This document shows, in pieces, positions 20,740-29,291 of a stretch of 64,000 nucleotides of DNA. Source of the DNA: Alphaproteobacteria bacterium (GTDB lineage Bacteria > Pseudomonadota > Alphaproteobacteria > Micropepsales > Micropepsaceae); assembly GCA_017308375.1 (NCBI GenBank), contig JAFKEW010000053.1, forward strand, positions 1-64,000, read 5' to 3'. The notes under the pieces were generated by a model that saw nothing but the letters and a program-made list of their open reading frames with translations, made no database searches and was not told where the DNA came from. Position numbers and translations under genes: made by a program. Every line of letters begins with the position of its first letter. Within the stretch, counting starts at the first letter, position 1.

Positions 20740-21039
20740 CGATATTCAGGCGCGCCAGCAGCGCGTCGTATTTCTGGCCGGCTTCGATCGCCAGCTTGGC
20801 CTGGCGCACGAAGTAGTGCTTGTTGATGATCTCATGCGCTGTCTTCAGCGAATGCCCAGTGATGGTGACCACCTGCCGATGTCGCCGCCGGTGGCCTCAT
20901 ACAGATAGGTCACCGCGGTGTCGCGTAGATCGGCAAAACGCTTCTTCAGCAGCGGCGGCACGGTGATGATGTCGCCGCGGATCTGGCCGGTGAGGAGCGC
21001 CATCACCACGGCATCGGCAGCACTGTCCCGCCGCCGCAA
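20732..21039 (-). pseudogene. Tyrosine recombinase (integrase) remnant
   Basis: Read on the minus strand, three integrase C-terminal blocks are visible: AVVMALLTGQIRGDI (resembling the TGQRxGD box I region), KKRFADLRDTAVTYLYEATG (box II region), and, in another frame, VVTITGHSLKTAHEIINKHYF with the GHS motif and a catalytic-type Tyr, ending ALLARLNIGG. Box I joins box II with no intervening residues, so about 80-100 codons are deleted. A single-base loss near 20870-20880 shifts the frame before the GHS motif. The N-terminal arm-binding and core-binding domains are missing. It lies 276 bases from the tRNA end, the normal place for the integrase of a tRNA island. Confidence 0.8.
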
Positions 21040-21154
21040 AGCTCGCGATGTTTATGTGTATTTCGATAACGGCACCAAAATCAGGGCACCGTTCGGTCCG
21101 CAAGACCTGATCAAAAAGCTGCACTTGACCAAGCCACCCGGACGCTCGCGCTAA
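21035..21154 (+). pseudogene. 3' fragment of a DUF72 (YecE-like) gene
   Basis: About 38 codons on the plus strand, ARDVYVYFDNGTKIRAPFGP followed by QDLIKKLHL and TAA at 21152, resemble the C-terminal end of DUF72 proteins, which typically finish with a DVYVYFxN...APxxA..L pattern. The rest of the gene is absent: upstream sequence belongs to the oppositely oriented integrase remnant. The junction near 21035 looks like a deletion or recombination scar. Family recognition from such a short piece is tentative. Confidence 0.5.
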
Positions 21155-21249
21155 CAATATTGGCGAGCGGGCGTGTCGCTTCAGACGTGGCTGTCCCTAT
21201 TCTGTCGATCATGTCGATGCGGCGTTCGGTAGAGTTTTGCTATACATCT

Positions 21250-22287
21250 TTAGGTATTCAACCTGTCGAAAGGTTCAGAAGCCATTTTGATCATGAGTTT
21301 GCCGTCATTGCTGCCGTCAAACAGTTTGGCAAAAGCCGCCGGCACAATCTCGATGCCAGTTTCCACATGCTCGCGAACTTTCAAATGACCTTCGGAAAGC
21401 CAGCGGCGTAGAGATGCTAGCGCCTCTTCCCGGCGGTGCAGATAATCCTTCACCAGAAAGCCCTGAATGGAGGCAGAGCGCGCAATGACTTGCCAAAGGT
21501 TTTGGCATCCCGGCGACGTTTGTGTGTTGTAGCCCGCAATCAGTCCGCACAGAACGATGCGGGCGCCGGGATTGATGGTCAGAAGTGCAGCGTCGAGGAG
21601 CGTGCCGCCGACGTTTTCAAAATGGATATCGACACCCTGCGGGCAGCATTGATGTATTCGGGCCGCGAGGCCGGCCGTATCAAGTTCCCGGTACAGGATG
21701 GCGTCGTCGAAGCCGAACTCGGTAATCAGCCGCCGGCATTTCGTTTCCGTTCCTGCAATCCCAACGGTTCTGCAGCCATGAAGTTTGGCGATCTGCCCAA
21801 CCAAAGAGCCGACAGCGCCCGCAGCCGCGCTGACAAGTACCGTCTCGCGGGGTCTCGGCCGTCCGCAGTCGAGCAGTCCAAAATAGGCCGTCAGGCCCGT
21901 AATGCCCAGCATGCTCAGGTGATAGGTCAGGGGAATATCCGGGGTTGCCGTGATGCGGGCGGTCATGACATCCGGACTGACGATGCTGTATTCCGCCCAT
22001 CCCCCGAAACTTGTGACGATTTCACCGGCACGGAAATCCGGATGCCGGCTCTCGATCACCTCTGCCAGTACCGTGGTTGTTGGTGTGCCTCCCAGTGGGA
22101 TTGCGGGGAGATAACCATCCGCTTCGTCCATGCGCTTGCGCGTGGCCGGGTCAAGCGAGATGTACAGGTTTTTCAGTAGCAGCTCATCGTTCGTCAACGG
22201 GCGCAACCTATCCTCAACGAGATGCAGGTGTTCGGTTGTGGGGCGCCCGCGTGGCCTTGCCGACAGGATCCAGCGCCGGTTCAGCAT
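21250..22287 (-). CDS. NADP-dependent medium-chain oxidoreductase (leukotriene B4 dehydrogenase/PTGR type)
   Basis: A 345-residue zinc-free medium-chain reductase of the NADP-dependent alkenal/enone reductase group, which reduces C=C bonds conjugated to a carbonyl. It begins NRRWILSARPRGRPT, has ITGLTAYFGLLDCG and the cofactor motif VLVSAAAGAVGSLVGQIAKLHGC, then VDIHFENVGGTLLDAALLTIN and GFLVKDYLHRREEALASLRRWLSEG, all family-typical. No structural-zinc Cys cluster is present. It follows the CMD-like gene 22292-22834 by 4 bases and shares its promoter. A paralogue sits at the other end of the island (37272-38276). Confidence 0.9.
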   Translation of the reverse strand: MLNRRWILSARPRGRPTTEHLHLVEDRLRPLTNDELLLKNLYISLDPATRKRMDEADGYLPAIPLGGTPTTTVLAEVIESRHPDFRAGEIVTSFGGWAEYSIVSPDVMTARITATPDIPLTYHLSMLGITGLTAYFGLLDCGRPRPRETVLVSAAAGAVGSLVGQIAKLHGCRTVGIAGTETKCRRLITEFGFDDAILYRELDTAGLAARIHQCCPQGVDIHFENVGGTLLDAALLTINPGARIVLCGLIAGYNTQTSPGCQNLWQVIARSASIQGFLVKDYLHRREEALASLRRWLSEGHLKVREHVETGIEIVPAAFAKLFDGSNDGKLMIKMASEPFDRLNT

Positions 22288-22291
22288 GAGG

Positions 22292-22834
22292 TCACCGGAA
22301 GGATTCGAGTGTTTCCAGACCGGGAATGTTTTCTTTTTCGATCTGAAACGAGGAAAGGATCATAGCCACCAGCGCGAACTCACCCACCGTCATGACAAGA
22401 TCGATGAGCTGCTTTGGTGAGTAGTATGATGCAAGAATTTTCCATACGTCATCGCCGATGGGGTTGTGTGCGTGGATATCATCGACGGCGGAAATCAGGG
22501 CGGCCTCGGTCTTTGACCAATGATCGCTGGTTGCGCCGTGTGTTACCGCCCGGATATCGGCCTCGCTCATACCGATCGAGCGCGCAAGCCGGACGTGGAG
22601 CCCCCATTCGTAATCGCTTTGCCAGTTCCATGCCACGCGCAGGATAACGATTTCGCGCTCGCGTTCGGGTAACGAATTGTTGCGCAGAACGTGCTCGCCG
22701 AATTGAAGCCAGCTTGCGAGCGTTTGCGGGTTGTGCGCGAGGACGCGATGAAGGTTGTAAGGCCAGCGGCTTACGATTTCCGCGGCCTCCGGCGGAAGAT
22801 TATTATCGCCGAGCGGGATCAGGCGGGCGTTCAC
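22292..22834 (-). CDS. Carboxymuconolactone decarboxylase-like protein
   Basis: A 180-residue all-helical protein of the CMD/AhpD superfamily. LPEREREIVILRVAWNWQSDYEWGLHVRLARSIGMSEADI is the CMD core; the E/H pattern is there but the CxxC of AhpD-type peroxidase reductases is absent, so a thiol redox role is unlikely. Members without CxxC act as decarboxylases or hydrolases or have no known function and are frequent in aromatic and terpenoid catabolic clusters. It is first in a two-gene minus-strand operon with the oxidoreductase 21250-22287 and divergent from the TonB receptor. One copy of the island 18-bp motif lies 37 bases upstream. Confidence 0.85.
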   Translation of the reverse strand: MNARLIPLGDNNLPPEAAEIVSRWPYNLHRVLAHNPQTLASWLQFGEHVLRNNSLPEREREIVILRVAWNWQSDYEWGLHVRLARSIGMSEADIRAVTHGATSDHWSKTEAALISAVDDIHAHNPIGDDVWKILASYYSPKQLIDLVMTVGEFALVAMILSSFQIEKENIPGLETLESFR

Positions 22835-22870
22835 GTCAACCTCCCAATGTTGCGCCTAAGGCACAGATAC

Positions 22871-22888
22871 TACAGATATGTCAAAAAG
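22871..22888 (+). promoter_or_regulatory. Island motif copy 1 (TACAGATATGTCAAAAAG)
   Basis: Identical at 15 of 18 positions to copy 2 at 23129. The reverse strand contains TTGACA and could serve as the -35 region of the CMD-like operon. Probable operator; the binding protein is unknown, with the island TetR regulator the first candidate. Confidence 0.5.
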
Positions 22889-23128
22889 CAAAGAACGATG
22901 CGTTTCTCGGAGATCAAGCCGCGGAGCGATTGTTGCGGCGGGAAAATTTGAGCGTGCCGCCCCGCAACGGTGCTCGGGAAGTATCGAGAAATGAGCCTGT
23001 GTGAGCAATATTATCGCCATAGACATTAATGTCAGATAGGTGTGTTCAGACCTCGATACTCAAGCGCAGTGGTCGGAAAGAAGCGTTTTATCGGCAAACT
23101 GGTGATGCGCGAGTGAGCTTGACAATTG

Positions 23129-23146
23129 TACTGTTATGACAAAAAG
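23129..23146 (+). promoter_or_regulatory. Island motif copy 2 (TACTGTTATGACAAAAAG)
   Basis: Lies 65 bases before the TonB receptor start. It differs from copy 1 at only three positions, all A/T exchanges, which suggests selection on the G/C positions. Confidence 0.5.
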
Positions 23147-23210
23147 ATGGCGCCCACAGGAACAGAACTGTGGCCGGACCGGCCGCCGATAACACATGCA
23201 GGGGAGTTTT

Positions 23211-25550
23211 ATGAGGCTACGAGGCGTTCTTCTGGGGACCTGTGTCGCTGTCTGCGCCACGCAAGCATATGGGCAGGATGCACGCAAGCGCAGCGAGCGG
23301 TTGATCGATGTTCCCGTCTCCGCAAATGCAATGACGCAGGAAGCCCTGGAGCGCTACGCCACCACAAATTTGACCAGTATCGTCAACCAGCTTCCGCAGG
23401 TCAGCGTGGAATCTGCTGCCTCCGGCAACGGTGCCATCATCACGATGCGCGGTATCGGATCGTCATCGGTGGACGCAGGCATTGAACAGGAAGTCACCGT
23501 CAATATCGATGGCGTTCCGGTCAGCCGCGGCCGCGTCATCAATCAGGGCGTGTTCGATCAGCAATCGGTCGAAGTCCTGAAGGGACCGCAAGCACTCTAC
23601 TTCGGCAAGAACAGTCCTGCCGGGGTCATTTCGCTCAACAGCGTCAATCCTGGCGATCAATTCGAGGGCTATGTGCGGGCGGGATACGAGACCACGGCCA
23701 GCCAGTATATGCTGGAGGGCGCCGTTTCCGTGCCGCTGGCGGATGGGCTGGCGGCGCGCATCGCCCTGCGCGGCAGTGATATGACCGGTGGCTACGTCAA
23801 GAATGTGGGTGGGCCCATTACCGATCCAACTTTGCTACCCGTGAACCTGGCTGCTGCTGGCATCACTTTGCCCGGTGCTCCAAAAAGTGAGTACCCGGGA
23901 AGCAAGGAACTGACGGGCCGTTTCACACTGGTCTACACGCCTAACGACCGGTTTGACGCAAACTTCAAGTTTCTTGGCGCAAACTATCATGACAATGGCC
24001 CCAGCATGACGAGCGTCATGCTATCGTGCGGCCCGGGGCAGGCAGGGCCGATGAGCCTTGACCTTGGATCGCGTCGCTATCTTCTTGATCCTTATGGCTC
24101 CTGCTCGCCTGACAAGAGAACCAATTCCATGGGTACGATTCCGGCAGAAGTTGCCGCCTTGTATCCCGGATCGCATGGCGGTGTGCCGTTCATGGATGTG
24201 CGGACCTATCTGTCATCGCTGACCATGAACTATCATCTGACGGATAGCCTGACGCTGACCTCCGTTACGGGCTATTATAATATGGCCGAACGCCAGTTCT
24301 CCAACTACGACTATACGGCGTTCTCGATCGCGTCCGGTCAGAACGACGATTACAACAAAACGTGGACGCAGGAAGTGCGGCTATCGTCGTCGTTCGATTT
24401 CCCGCTCAATTTCACGGCGGGTTTCTTTTATCAGCACGATGATCGCCGCTTCGAACAGAGCGGAAGCATCGGCTATCTCGGGCCGGACCCGGTAACGGGG
24501 CAAACGAATTTCTCCAGTGCCGAGGATTTCTATTCCGGCGCAACATATTCGGGATTTGCCGAATTAAACTGGAAAATCGCCGATAATCTCGAACTCGCCG
24601 GCGGCGCCCGTTACACGCTGGAAGAAAAATACGGCGATAGCGGCAATACCTTCATATTCAAGTCGTTTCAAACGAGCTATCTGCCACCTGGGCAGCGCCT
24701 TATCGGCAATATTGTCGAGCATAACGTCTCCCCCCAGGCCACAATAAGCTGGCATCCGACCGCCAATACCATGTTGTATGCGGCCTACAAGACCGGGTTC
24801 AAATCCGGTGGCTGGTCAACACCAACGCGGTATTCCAGCAAGGCGACCGTGGAAAATCAGCAATTCGATCAGGAAACGGTTCGCGGCGGCGAAGTGGGTC
24901 TGAAATTCGCCGAGATGAATGGCGATCTGACCGGCGACATCACCGCGTATCACTACATCTTCAAAGGGCTGCAACTGACGGCCTATGACGTACCAACGGC
25001 TTCGTACTTCACTACCAATGCCGGCAGCGCGGCGGTTGACGGTGTTGAGATCAACCTTGGCTATCAAGCCCTGCGCGAATTGATGTTGCGCGCCTCGGTC
25101 GGGTACAACCATGCCCGTTACGACAGTTTCCCGGGGGCACAGTGCTTTACGGGGGAAACAGCGGCCGAGGGGTGTGTCGCTGGCGTGCAGAACCTCGCCG
25201 GGCAGCCACTGGCCCGTGCACCGGACTGGTCCGGCAGTGTGGGGGCGACATACAATTATCCGCTGACGGATGAATATGTGCTCTCGCTGACGACAGATGT
25301 GCGTTTCAGCACGAAGTACAACGTCACGACGACGAATTCCCCCTTCGGATGGCAGGATGGCTTCGCGACCTGGGATTTCAGTGCGCGCGTATCCAATGAG
25401 CTGTGGGAATTTGCGGTGATCGGGCGCAATCTGACCGACACGGTTTATGCCGTGGTCGGCGGTGACAAACCGCTGGGGCCACGTGGTCAGGTTTCCGGCT
25501 CGCTCGGCCTGCCGCGCACGATCACGCTGCAGGTGAGCCGGCACTTTTAA
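23211..25550 (+). CDS. TonB-dependent receptor
   Basis: Outer-membrane energy-coupled receptor that would import the island's substrate. The 779-residue protein has a signal peptide (MRLRGVLLGTCVAVCATQAYG), a short TonB-box region, a plug domain (IDVPVSANAMTQEALERY...ITMRGIGSS...VNIDGVPVSRGR...VEVLKGPQALYFGKNSPAGVI) and a C-terminal beta-barrel ending in ITLQVSRHF with a terminal aromatic residue. There is no STN signalling domain. ATG 23211 is preferred over the in-frame ATG 23196 because AGGGGAG lies 4 bases before it. Close relatives in sphingomonads accompany catabolic clusters for hydrophobic or aromatic compounds rather than siderophore genes. Confidence 0.93.
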   Translation: MRLRGVLLGTCVAVCATQAYGQDARKRSERLIDVPVSANAMTQEALERYATTNLTSIVNQLPQVSVESAASGNGAIITMRGIGSSSVDAGIEQEVTVNIDGVPVSRGRVINQGVFDQQSVEVLKGPQALYFGKNSPAGVISLNSVNPGDQFEGYVRAGYETTASQYMLEGAVSVPLADGLAARIALRGSDMTGGYVKNVGGPITDPTLLPVNLAAAGITLPGAPKSEYPGSKELTGRFTLVYTPNDRFDANFKFLGANYHDNGPSMTSVMLSCGPGQAGPMSLDLGSRRYLLDPYGSCSPDKRTNSMGTIPAEVAALYPGSHGGVPFMDVRTYLSSLTMNYHLTDSLTLTSVTGYYNMAERQFSNYDYTAFSIASGQNDDYNKTWTQEVRLSSSFDFPLNFTAGFFYQHDDRRFEQSGSIGYLGPDPVTGQTNFSSAEDFYSGATYSGFAELNWKIADNLELAGGARYTLEEKYGDSGNTFIFKSFQTSYLPPGQRLIGNIVEHNVSPQATISWHPTANTMLYAAYKTGFKSGGWSTPTRYSSKATVENQQFDQETVRGGEVGLKFAEMNGDLTGDITAYHYIFKGLQLTAYDVPTASYFTTNAGSAAVDGVEINLGYQALRELMLRASVGYNHARYDSFPGAQCFTGETAAEGCVAGVQNLAGQPLARAPDWSGSVGATYNYPLTDEYVLSLTTDVRFSTKYNVTTTNSPFGWQDGFATWDFSARVSNELWEFAVIGRNLTDTVYAVVGGDKPLGPRGQVSGSLGLPRTITLQVSRHF

Positions 25551-25705
25551 CCGCCGGCGGCGTATTGCCTGCGAAAGAGGGCAGCCAGGTGACCCAGACC
25601 AGATCAATCCGGATAACGCGATTGCTGGAATGGGTTGCCCTGGCTCTCTTCCTGGATGATCGGAATTCGGGCTGAAACCTGCGCCGCCAATCTGCGGCTA
25701 TCCGT

Positions 25706-26446
25706 TTATTTTGTGCCGGGTTTGCCGCGCCGCGGAGGGCTGACGACAACATTCATCAGGGTTTCGCCTTCCTTGCGGGAGGCGAGCGCCTTCAAAAATC
25801 CCAGAATGTCGTCTTTGCGCTTTTCCGCGCTGTAAGAAAGACCGCCCTGCAGGGCCAGGCCCTCAAGAAGAAAACGGAAAACGTCGCGGCGCAGGTTAAA
25901 CCAGGGTGAATCGATATAGCCTTCCGGATAGGTCGCCAGCGCGACCTCCCGGCGCCCGCGGTCATACTCGGCCAGCGCAGGGCCAAAGATGGCCTGAAGA
26001 TCGGGGTCTGTGCGCGCCGCCATCAGCAACTCCGAAAAGGCGCGGAACAGATTGGTCTGCAACTGACCCCAGGCGACATCGACGATCGTAGACCAATCGT
26101 CCGATTTGATCGTTTTGACTTCATCAATGTAAAGCTGCAGCCGCTCCCGCAGAACGTAATAGATCACGGCCTCGATCAGCTGCATACGCGATGGAAAGTG
26201 GTAAAGCATCGCGGTGCGTGTAAGCTCGGCACGTTCCGCGACGGTCGTGGTCGTGGTCCCCGCATAGCCCGTCTCGGCCAGGCAATTGACTGCGGAATCC
26301 ATGATGCGTTTGCGGGTATGGGTGCTCTTCGAGAGTTCGCCTTCCTCTATCCTGGTGGGGTCGGGGAGCCGCAAGGTGATCTTGGTAAGATCCGGCAATT
26401 CTCGCCGTGCCCGGGATCGTCTCAATGGAAGCTCACGAATCTGCAA
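25706..26446 (-). CDS. TetR family transcriptional regulator
   Basis: A 246-residue regulator. After a basic 40-residue extension, the helix-turn-helix domain is clear: RKRIMDSAVNCLAETGYAGTTTTTVAERAELTRTAMLYHFPSRMQLIEAV. The remainder is a helical ligand-binding domain. The start may be internal (for example MDSAV upstream codons), because the 5' end nearly touches the P450 stop at 26451. It is the last gene of the minus-strand P450 operon and the only regulator on the island, so it is the best candidate to bind the 18-bp motif; that link is inference. Confidence 0.9.
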   Translation of the reverse strand: MQIRELPLRRSRARRELPDLTKITLRLPDPTRIEEGELSKSTHTRKRIMDSAVNCLAETGYAGTTTTTVAERAELTRTAMLYHFPSRMQLIEAVIYYVLRERLQLYIDEVKTIKSDDWSTIVDVAWGQLQTNLFRAFSELLMAARTDPDLQAIFGPALAEYDRGRREVALATYPEGYIDSPWFNLRRDVFRFLLEGLALQGGLSYSAEKRKDDILGFLKALASRKEGETLMNVVVSPPRRGKPGTK

Positions 26447-26450
26447 TGCC

Positions 26451-27740
26451 TCACGAAACTAACGGTTCTGGCAGGGCTGTCAAAGTGTTGCCGGCCAGCG
26501 TGAGGTGCAGTGCCTTCAGACCACGATGATAGAAGTGCGTGTGATAATGCGCAGGGGCGCCGGGCTCGGCAAGTTCGATGGCGCGAAAGCGTTTGACGAT
26601 TGCCAGAAAGGCGATCTTCAGCTCCAGCCGTGCCAACATCGCCCCCAGGCAGAAATGGAGGCCGAGGCCGAACGCCAGATGGGGCCGGAGAGGCCGCTCG
26701 CCGAGTTTCAAGCGGCTGGAATCGACACCGAATATGGCCTCGTCACGATTTGCGGAGGCAAGCCGGACATGCAGCAATGTCCCCTTCGCGATTGGTATTC
26801 CGCCCAGCACCGTATCCGCCATAGCCCGGCGGAATTGACCCTGAACCGGTGTTTCCAGGCGCAGCGTCTCCTCCACGAAACTGGAAATCTGCTCCGGCTT
26901 TTCCTGAAGCCGGTGAAGCAATGCGGGCTCCCGCGCCAGGCGCAGAATACCAGCCGTAAGTGTATTGGTCGTGGTTTCGTTTCCTGCTACCAGCAATTGC
27001 CGGACAATCGAGAGCAGTTCGGGGTCCGTTAGAGGCCGCCCGTCCGGCAAACGCAGCGTCGCCAAGTGTGAAATGATGTCGGAACACGGCGCCGCCTGCC
27101 GTTGTCCGGCAGTGGCCAGAATGGCCGCGTTGCATTCGAGCGTGAGTTTCGCCGCTTCGAGTGCGCGTTCATCACTCGCCAGCAAGCCCAGTTCGTCGGC
27201 GAATGCATCAGACCATTGTTTCAGTTTGGTGTAGCTGTACCCGTCGAGCCCGAGATAGCGCCCGATCACCGAAATCGGCAACGGTACTGCAAAATCGGCA
27301 ACGAACTCGGTCGTTCCTTTCGCCGCCATGGTTTCCAGAAGTGTATCGGTCCGTGCACGGATGAATGGTTCGATGGCGGTGAGATTTTTGGGCAGGAAGA
27401 AATGGGAGACTGTCGCGCGGAACATATCATGGCTTGGTACGTCGTCGTTCTGTGTGATGGTGCATGCACTGGGCCAGTCTTGTGCCTTGATTTCGGCGAG
27501 TGCAGGGAATGTACCGCCGTCGCGCAACGCTGGACGGTCAATGGCACTGGAGAACAGCGCGTGATTGCGGAAAACCTGCTCTGCCAGCGCATAATTCGCC
27601 ACGTATGTGATGCCGGAGCGGGGATCTGCAAAAACCGGCGCGTCGGCCCGCAGGCAAGTGTAGAAATCGAACGGATCGTTCATGAAATCCCGTGCCTTTG
27701 GATCGAAATCCATCGGGCATTTGCGGGGGGCGGGTGGCAT
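26451..27740 (-). CDS. Cytochrome P450
   Basis: Soluble bacterial class I-type P450 of 429 residues. Seen: I-helix AGNETTT (252-258), the K-helix ExxR as E291-T-L-R294, and the heme loop FGLGLHFCLG with ligand C364. No fused reductase or ferredoxin is present and none is encoded on the island, so electrons must come from elsewhere in the genome. GAGGAGG stands upstream of ATG 27740, the strongest ribosome binding site of the island. The likely role is hydroxylation of the imported substrate. It is co-transcribed with the ThuA-like gene and SDRs. Confidence 0.95.
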   Translation of the reverse strand: MPPAPRKCPMDFDPKARDFMNDPFDFYTCLRADAPVFADPRSGITYVANYALAEQVFRNHALFSSAIDRPALRDGGTFPALAEIKAQDWPSACTITQNDDVPSHDMFRATVSHFFLPKNLTAIEPFIRARTDTLLETMAAKGTTEFVADFAVPLPISVIGRYLGLDGYSYTKLKQWSDAFADELGLLASDERALEAAKLTLECNAAILATAGQRQAAPCSDIISHLATLRLPDGRPLTDPELLSIVRQLLVAGNETTTNTLTAGILRLAREPALLHRLQEKPEQISSFVEETLRLETPVQGQFRRAMADTVLGGIPIAKGTLLHVRLASANRDEAIFGVDSSRLKLGERPLRPHLAFGLGLHFCLGAMLARLELKIAFLAIVKRFRAIELAEPGAPAHYHTHFYHRGLKALHLTLAGNTLTALPEPLVS

Positions 27741-27758
27741 GAGATACCTCCTCTATGG

Positions 27759-28529
27759 TTACTGCCTATGCGAAGCAGAAACCCAATCGAGCGAACGGCG
27801 CAGAATTTCGCGATATTCCGGAACGTCCCACGAACCGCGTTCGACATTTGGATAATAGGGCGTACGATGCGGTGCGTCGTAATGGCCGCGGGCGTGGCCC
27901 AGCGCGAAGAACAGAACCTCCCCCATACCGACTTCGTGCAGATAGAGGATTGGCCGTGGCGTGTCGTCGGTCCATTCCCGGTCGATGAAGCCTGGTGCCT
28001 CGCCGGTAAATCGCGTTGACAGAATGACGTGCGGTGCTCCCGTCATGCGCGAAAGATAGAGTTCGTCCCTGGCCTCGAACGCTGCGATGCCGCATACCAG
28101 CGGGTGGTCTGCATCATCAATTTCTACGCGAAATGGCTTGATCGGTGGGTGGGCGACGAACTGGCTTCCGAGTGTGGCCATGAAAAGGGGCGCATCCTGG
28201 CGCGGGCCGACGCCTTCCGGAGTAAATTTGTAGAGCGCGTTGGTTGCATGCAGCGCGAGCCAGCGCTTGCCACCTGCAACAAAGGCGTGCAGCGCTTCTT
28301 CCACGGCGGGGGAGGGGGCGACGTTGCTGGTGTAGGAAATGAGAAATTCGGCATTCTCAATGCCTTCCATGTCTTCATAATTTGCGGCCACAACAATCCT
28401 GAGATGCGCGTGACACGCCAGCATCTGCAACAGCTCCAGCCGGACATAGTCCATGTCGTGGCCTTCGCCACCGACCACCAGATAGCCGACTTTGCGTTTG
28501 GGATAATCGGCCGGCACGGGCCCGCTCAT
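27759..28529 (-). CDS. ThuA-like domain protein
   Basis: A 256-residue protein of the ThuA-like (type 1 glutamine amidotransferase fold) family: KVGYLVVGGEGHDMDYVR at the start, FLISYTSNVAPSPAVEEALHAFVAGGKRWLALHATNAL, and near the end ARGHYDAPHR. There is no amidotransferase Cys triad. ThuA proteins are known from trehalose/disaccharide catabolism in rhizobia and occur as putative cofactors of oxidoreductases; the precise role is unknown. Here it lies between a P450 and two SDRs, which suggests a role in oxidation or cleavage of the island's substrate. Confidence 0.8.
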   Translation of the reverse strand: MSGPVPADYPKRKVGYLVVGGEGHDMDYVRLELLQMLACHAHLRIVVAANYEDMEGIENAEFLISYTSNVAPSPAVEEALHAFVAGGKRWLALHATNALYKFTPEGVGPRQDAPLFMATLGSQFVAHPPIKPFRVEIDDADHPLVCGIAAFEARDELYLSRMTGAPHVILSTRFTGEAPGFIDREWTDDTPRPILYLHEVGMGEVLFFALGHARGHYDAPHRTPYYPNVERGSWDVPEYREILRRSLDWVSASHRQ

Positions 28530-28539
28530 GTCGCATTCC

Positions 28540-29289
28540 TCACAATGTCAATCCGCCATCGACACAGAACTCGGCGCCGGTAATGAACCGCGCCTCCGTC
28601 GAAATCAGAAAATGCACCATGCCGGCAATGTCGGACGGGGCACCCACGAAACCAATGGGGTGGCGCGCGGCCGCAGCTTTGCGTGCGCCGTCCGGATCCG
28701 GTGCGGCATCGCGCAGCCGGTCTACAAGGGGCGTTTCCACGGAGCCGGGCAGAACCGCGTTGCACCGGATGTTCAATTTGTGCTGGCCGCAATAAAGCGC
28801 AACCGCCTTCGTCAACATGCACACGGCGGCCTTGCTGGCGCAATACCCAGCCATATCACCAACCGGCTTGCGCGCCGCGGCAGATGCAATATTGACGATT
28901 GCGCCACCCTTGCGCATTGCACGCATCGCCATCCGGCAGCCGAGAAAGACACTGTCGAGATTGACTTCAAACATACTGCGCCAGGCCGATAGCGGATAAT
29001 CCGCAAAATCCTGCGGTGCCGGGTTGATGCCTGCATTGTTGACCAGAACGTCCAGCCGCCCGAAGCGGGCGGTGAGATCGTCCGCAAGCGCGTTCCAGTC
29101 GTTTTCCTGCGCGACATTGCAATGGGTGTAGGTGCCGCCGATTTCGCGCGCAGCCATTTCACCCTTGTGATCCTGAATGTCGGCAAGGACGACGTGCATC
29201 CCGCCCTGGGCCAGACGGCGGGCGATGGCATTCCCGATACCTTCGGCAGCGCCGGTCACCACAGCCACCGGCGCCTCAGTGGCCACCAT
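28540..29289 (-). CDS. Short-chain dehydrogenase/reductase (SDR)
   Basis: A classical SDR of 249 residues that oxidises an alcohol or reduces a ketone with NAD(P). The cofactor loop is VVTGAAEGIGNAIAR (TGxxxGxG), NNAG lies in VLVNNAGINPAP, and the catalytic Y-x3-K is in GYCASKAAV. The C-terminal CVDGGLTL is typical. An acidic residue follows the second strand (LADIQDHKG), favouring NAD. The start ATG 29289 lies 3 bases after the stop of the next SDR gene. Confidence 0.92.
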   Translation of the reverse strand: MVATEAPVAVVTGAAEGIGNAIARRLAQGGMHVVLADIQDHKGEMAAREIGGTYTHCNVAQENDWNALADDLTARFGRLDVLVNNAGINPAPQDFADYPLSAWRSMFEVNLDSVFLGCRMAMRAMRKGGAIVNIASAAARKPVGDMAGYCASKAAVCMLTKAVALYCGQHKLNIRCNAVLPGSVETPLVDRLRDAAPDPDGARKAAAARHPIGFVGAPSDIAGMVHFLISTEARFITGAEFCVDGGLTL

Positions 29290-29291
29290 CG

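Larger units (their letters stand above)
22835..23210. other. Divergent control region between CMD-like gene and TonB receptor
   Basis: No gene is seen in 376 bases. It holds two copies of the 18-bp island motif (22871 and 23129), a perfect 12-bp palindrome GACATTAATGTC (23022-23033), and a consensus TTGACA (23119-23124) directed to the TonB gene, although the -10 at the expected distance (AAAAGA) is poor. Confidence 0.55.

Noticed and set aside
23022..23033. Palindrome GACATTAATGTC as the TetR operator
   Set aside because: It occurs once in the island and was not found at the other operons, so the recurrent 18-bp motif is the better operator candidate.
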